From the NCBI GenBank assembly GCA_040381555.1, contig JBEIHC010000134.1:1-7158 (forward strand): a DNA stretch of 7,158 nt, read 5' to 3'. This document shows positions 6,596 to 7,158 of this stretch, in pieces. The DNA is from CANHCC01 sp040381555. Its GTDB lineage: Bacteria; Bacteroidota; Bacteroidia; J057; RFSG01. Each line of letters begins with the position of its first letter. Position 1 is the first letter of the stretch. The translations under genes and the position numbers were made by a program. Under the pieces are notes generated by a model, which saw only the letters and a list, made by a program, of their open reading frames with translations, made no database searches and had not been told where the DNA came from.

Positions 6596-6648
6596 AATCA
6601 AGGAGAAAATATTTAATTAATTGATTGTTATAAATCCTATCCTTGATT
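6596..6648. repeat. 9-bp perfect inverted repeat downstream of recO
   Basis: AATCAAGGA (6596-6604) is the exact reverse complement of TCCTTGATT (6640-6648), with 35 AT-rich bases between the arms, including the palindrome TTAATTAA (6613-6620). It lies 28 bases beyond the recO stop codon on the minus strand and could form a long-loop 3' hairpin or be a protein-binding site. There is no U-tract next to it, so it is not a standard intrinsic terminator. Confidence 0.3.
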
Positions 6649-6675
6649 TAAAGGCCGAATGAAACAAAAAACCTT

Positions 6676-7158
6676 TTACCCCCTAAACACCTCCACCAAC
6701 ACATCCGGACTTCCAGGTTGGCGAAAACCTTCGATATGATATCGGTAATAGAGCATGAGTCTGTTGAGGATGTCATTTTTATCTTTACTACTCAGGGGAA
6801 TTTTCTGGCAGTGAGAGGCTTCACAATCGATAAATTGCAACACAAGATGAGAGGTACGGTCATAAAGTAGCGTATTTTCTTCTACCCTGCCTGCTTCTAT
6901 ATCAAAATAAATTTTGTCCGATTGAATACCTGCAGCAACGGAGGGAGAAAACCCAAGGTATCCGGTGAAGTGTAATAGAAACCATATCAGCAATTGCACT
7001 CTTCCTTCTTCTGCAGCATCCATTGCCTGGAGAGAATCCTGTAAAAATAAAAACAAGGCTTCATTTCCTTCTTCTTCCTTTAGACAGGAACGAACAATTT
7101 CCAAGAGATAACAAGCAATGGAAATGGCTATGGGGTCTTGATCTAAATGCCGGTAATA
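6676..7158 (-). CDS. recO: DNA repair protein RecO, C-terminal part (5' end outside window)
   Basis: The frame is open to base 7158, so the TTG at 7104 is not the true start; 160 residues are visible of an expected 230-250, and the N-terminal OB-fold domain lies outside. Numbering from the window edge, I see YRHLDQDPIAISIACYLLEI (2-21), the conserved LKEEEGNEALF (26-36), AEEG (49-52), the helix WFLLHFTGYLGFSPS (59-73), YFDIEAGR (84-91) and the C-terminal LMLYYRYHIEGF (134-145) with PDVLVEVF (151-158). The order and wording match RecO of Bacteroidota. RecO loads RecA onto SSB-covered single-stranded DNA with RecR in the RecF pathway of recombinational repair. FIDCEASHC (109-117) has two Cys and one His but not the four-Cys zinc site found in some RecO proteins. 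The gene is a housekeeping neighbour, unrelated to the glycan genes. Confidence 0.85.
   Translation of the reverse strand, partial: YYRHLDQDPIAISIACYLLEIVRSCLKEEEGNEALFLFLQDSLQAMDAAEEGRVQLLIWFLLHFTGYLGFSPSVAAGIQSDKIYFDIEAGRVEENTLLYDRTSHLVLQFIDCEASHCQKIPLSSKDKNDILNRLMLYYRYHIEGFRQPGSPDVLVEVFRG

Larger units (their letters stand above)
5886..6675. other. Intergenic stretch of about 790 bases without a confident gene
   Basis: This region lies between the 5' end of the TylF-type gene and the 3' end of recO. It is AT-rich, has frequent stop codons in all the frames I followed, and contains no tRNA, rRNA or transposase signature that I can recognise. It does contain several inverted repeats (5898-5934, 5941-6049, 6596-6648), a C/T tract (6122-6140), two TAnnTTTG-like boxes (5893-5900 minus, 6250-6257 plus), and one possible 50-codon ORF (6355-6507) listed separately. 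It is long for a region between genes in a compact bacterial chromosome and may be decayed sequence, a small-RNA locus, or both. Confidence 0.6.

Noticed and set aside
5886..6675. CRISPR array, tRNA or insertion sequence in the intergenic stretch
   Set aside because: There are no regularly spaced direct repeats, no cloverleaf with a TTC loop that I can find, and no transposase-like frame or terminal inverted repeats with target duplication.
6820..6850. A zinc-finger in RecO around the Cys/His residues of FIDCEASHC
   Set aside because: Only two Cys and one His are close together, and no further Cys pair follows, so a four-ligand zinc site is not supported.
7102..7104. TTG at 7104 as the start of the recO-like gene
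   Set aside because: The frame continues to base 7158 with residues matching conserved RecO sequence, so the gene runs out of the window.

Overview
The window looks like a chromosomal segment from a member of the Bacteroidota, possibly a Saprospiria-like lineage. The evidence is a YfhO-family membrane protein of the Bacteroidota subtype, a RecO C-terminal half with the typical Bacteroidota ending, weak Shine-Dalgarno sequences, and a few TAnnTTTG-type boxes. The phylum is a fairly firm call; the class is a guess. Nothing here fixes the species.

Layout. Positions 2-5116 hold five plus-strand genes packed with overlaps of 14, 4 and 1 bases and a single 1-base gap, almost certainly one operon. 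They are a YfhO-type polytopic protein whose N-terminus lies outside the window, two different class I SAM-dependent methyltransferases, a family 2 glycosyltransferase (GT2), and a second nucleotide-sugar-dependent glycosyltransferase of the HlpA-like type. A convergent minus-strand gene (5163-5885) encodes a TylF/MycF-type O-methyltransferase, whose 3' end is only 46 bases from the operon's 3' end. A 790-base stretch without a confident gene follows (5886-6675). It is AT-rich and contains several inverted repeats, a pyrimidine tract and a possible 50-codon ORF that an in-frame TAG separates from an upstream open segment. The window ends in the 3' two-thirds of recO on the minus strand (6676-7158), cut by the window edge.

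How the genes work together. Two glycosyltransferases, up to three methyltransferases and a YfhO-type (GT-C-like) membrane protein fit the assembly and methyl-capping of a cell-surface or secreted glycan. The soluble enzymes would act at the cytoplasmic face, with YfhO in the membrane handling lipid-linked sugars or an envelope polymer. No polymerase, flippase, ABC exporter or sugar-nucleotide synthesis gene is visible, so this is probably the edge of a larger polysaccharide locus whose rest lies to the left. recO marks the return to housekeeping chromosome.

I did not find convincing evidence of a new defence, mobile or RNA system. The least explained part is 5886-6675, especially the run of abutting inverted repeats at 5941-6049 and the TAG-interrupted frame at 6262-6507.
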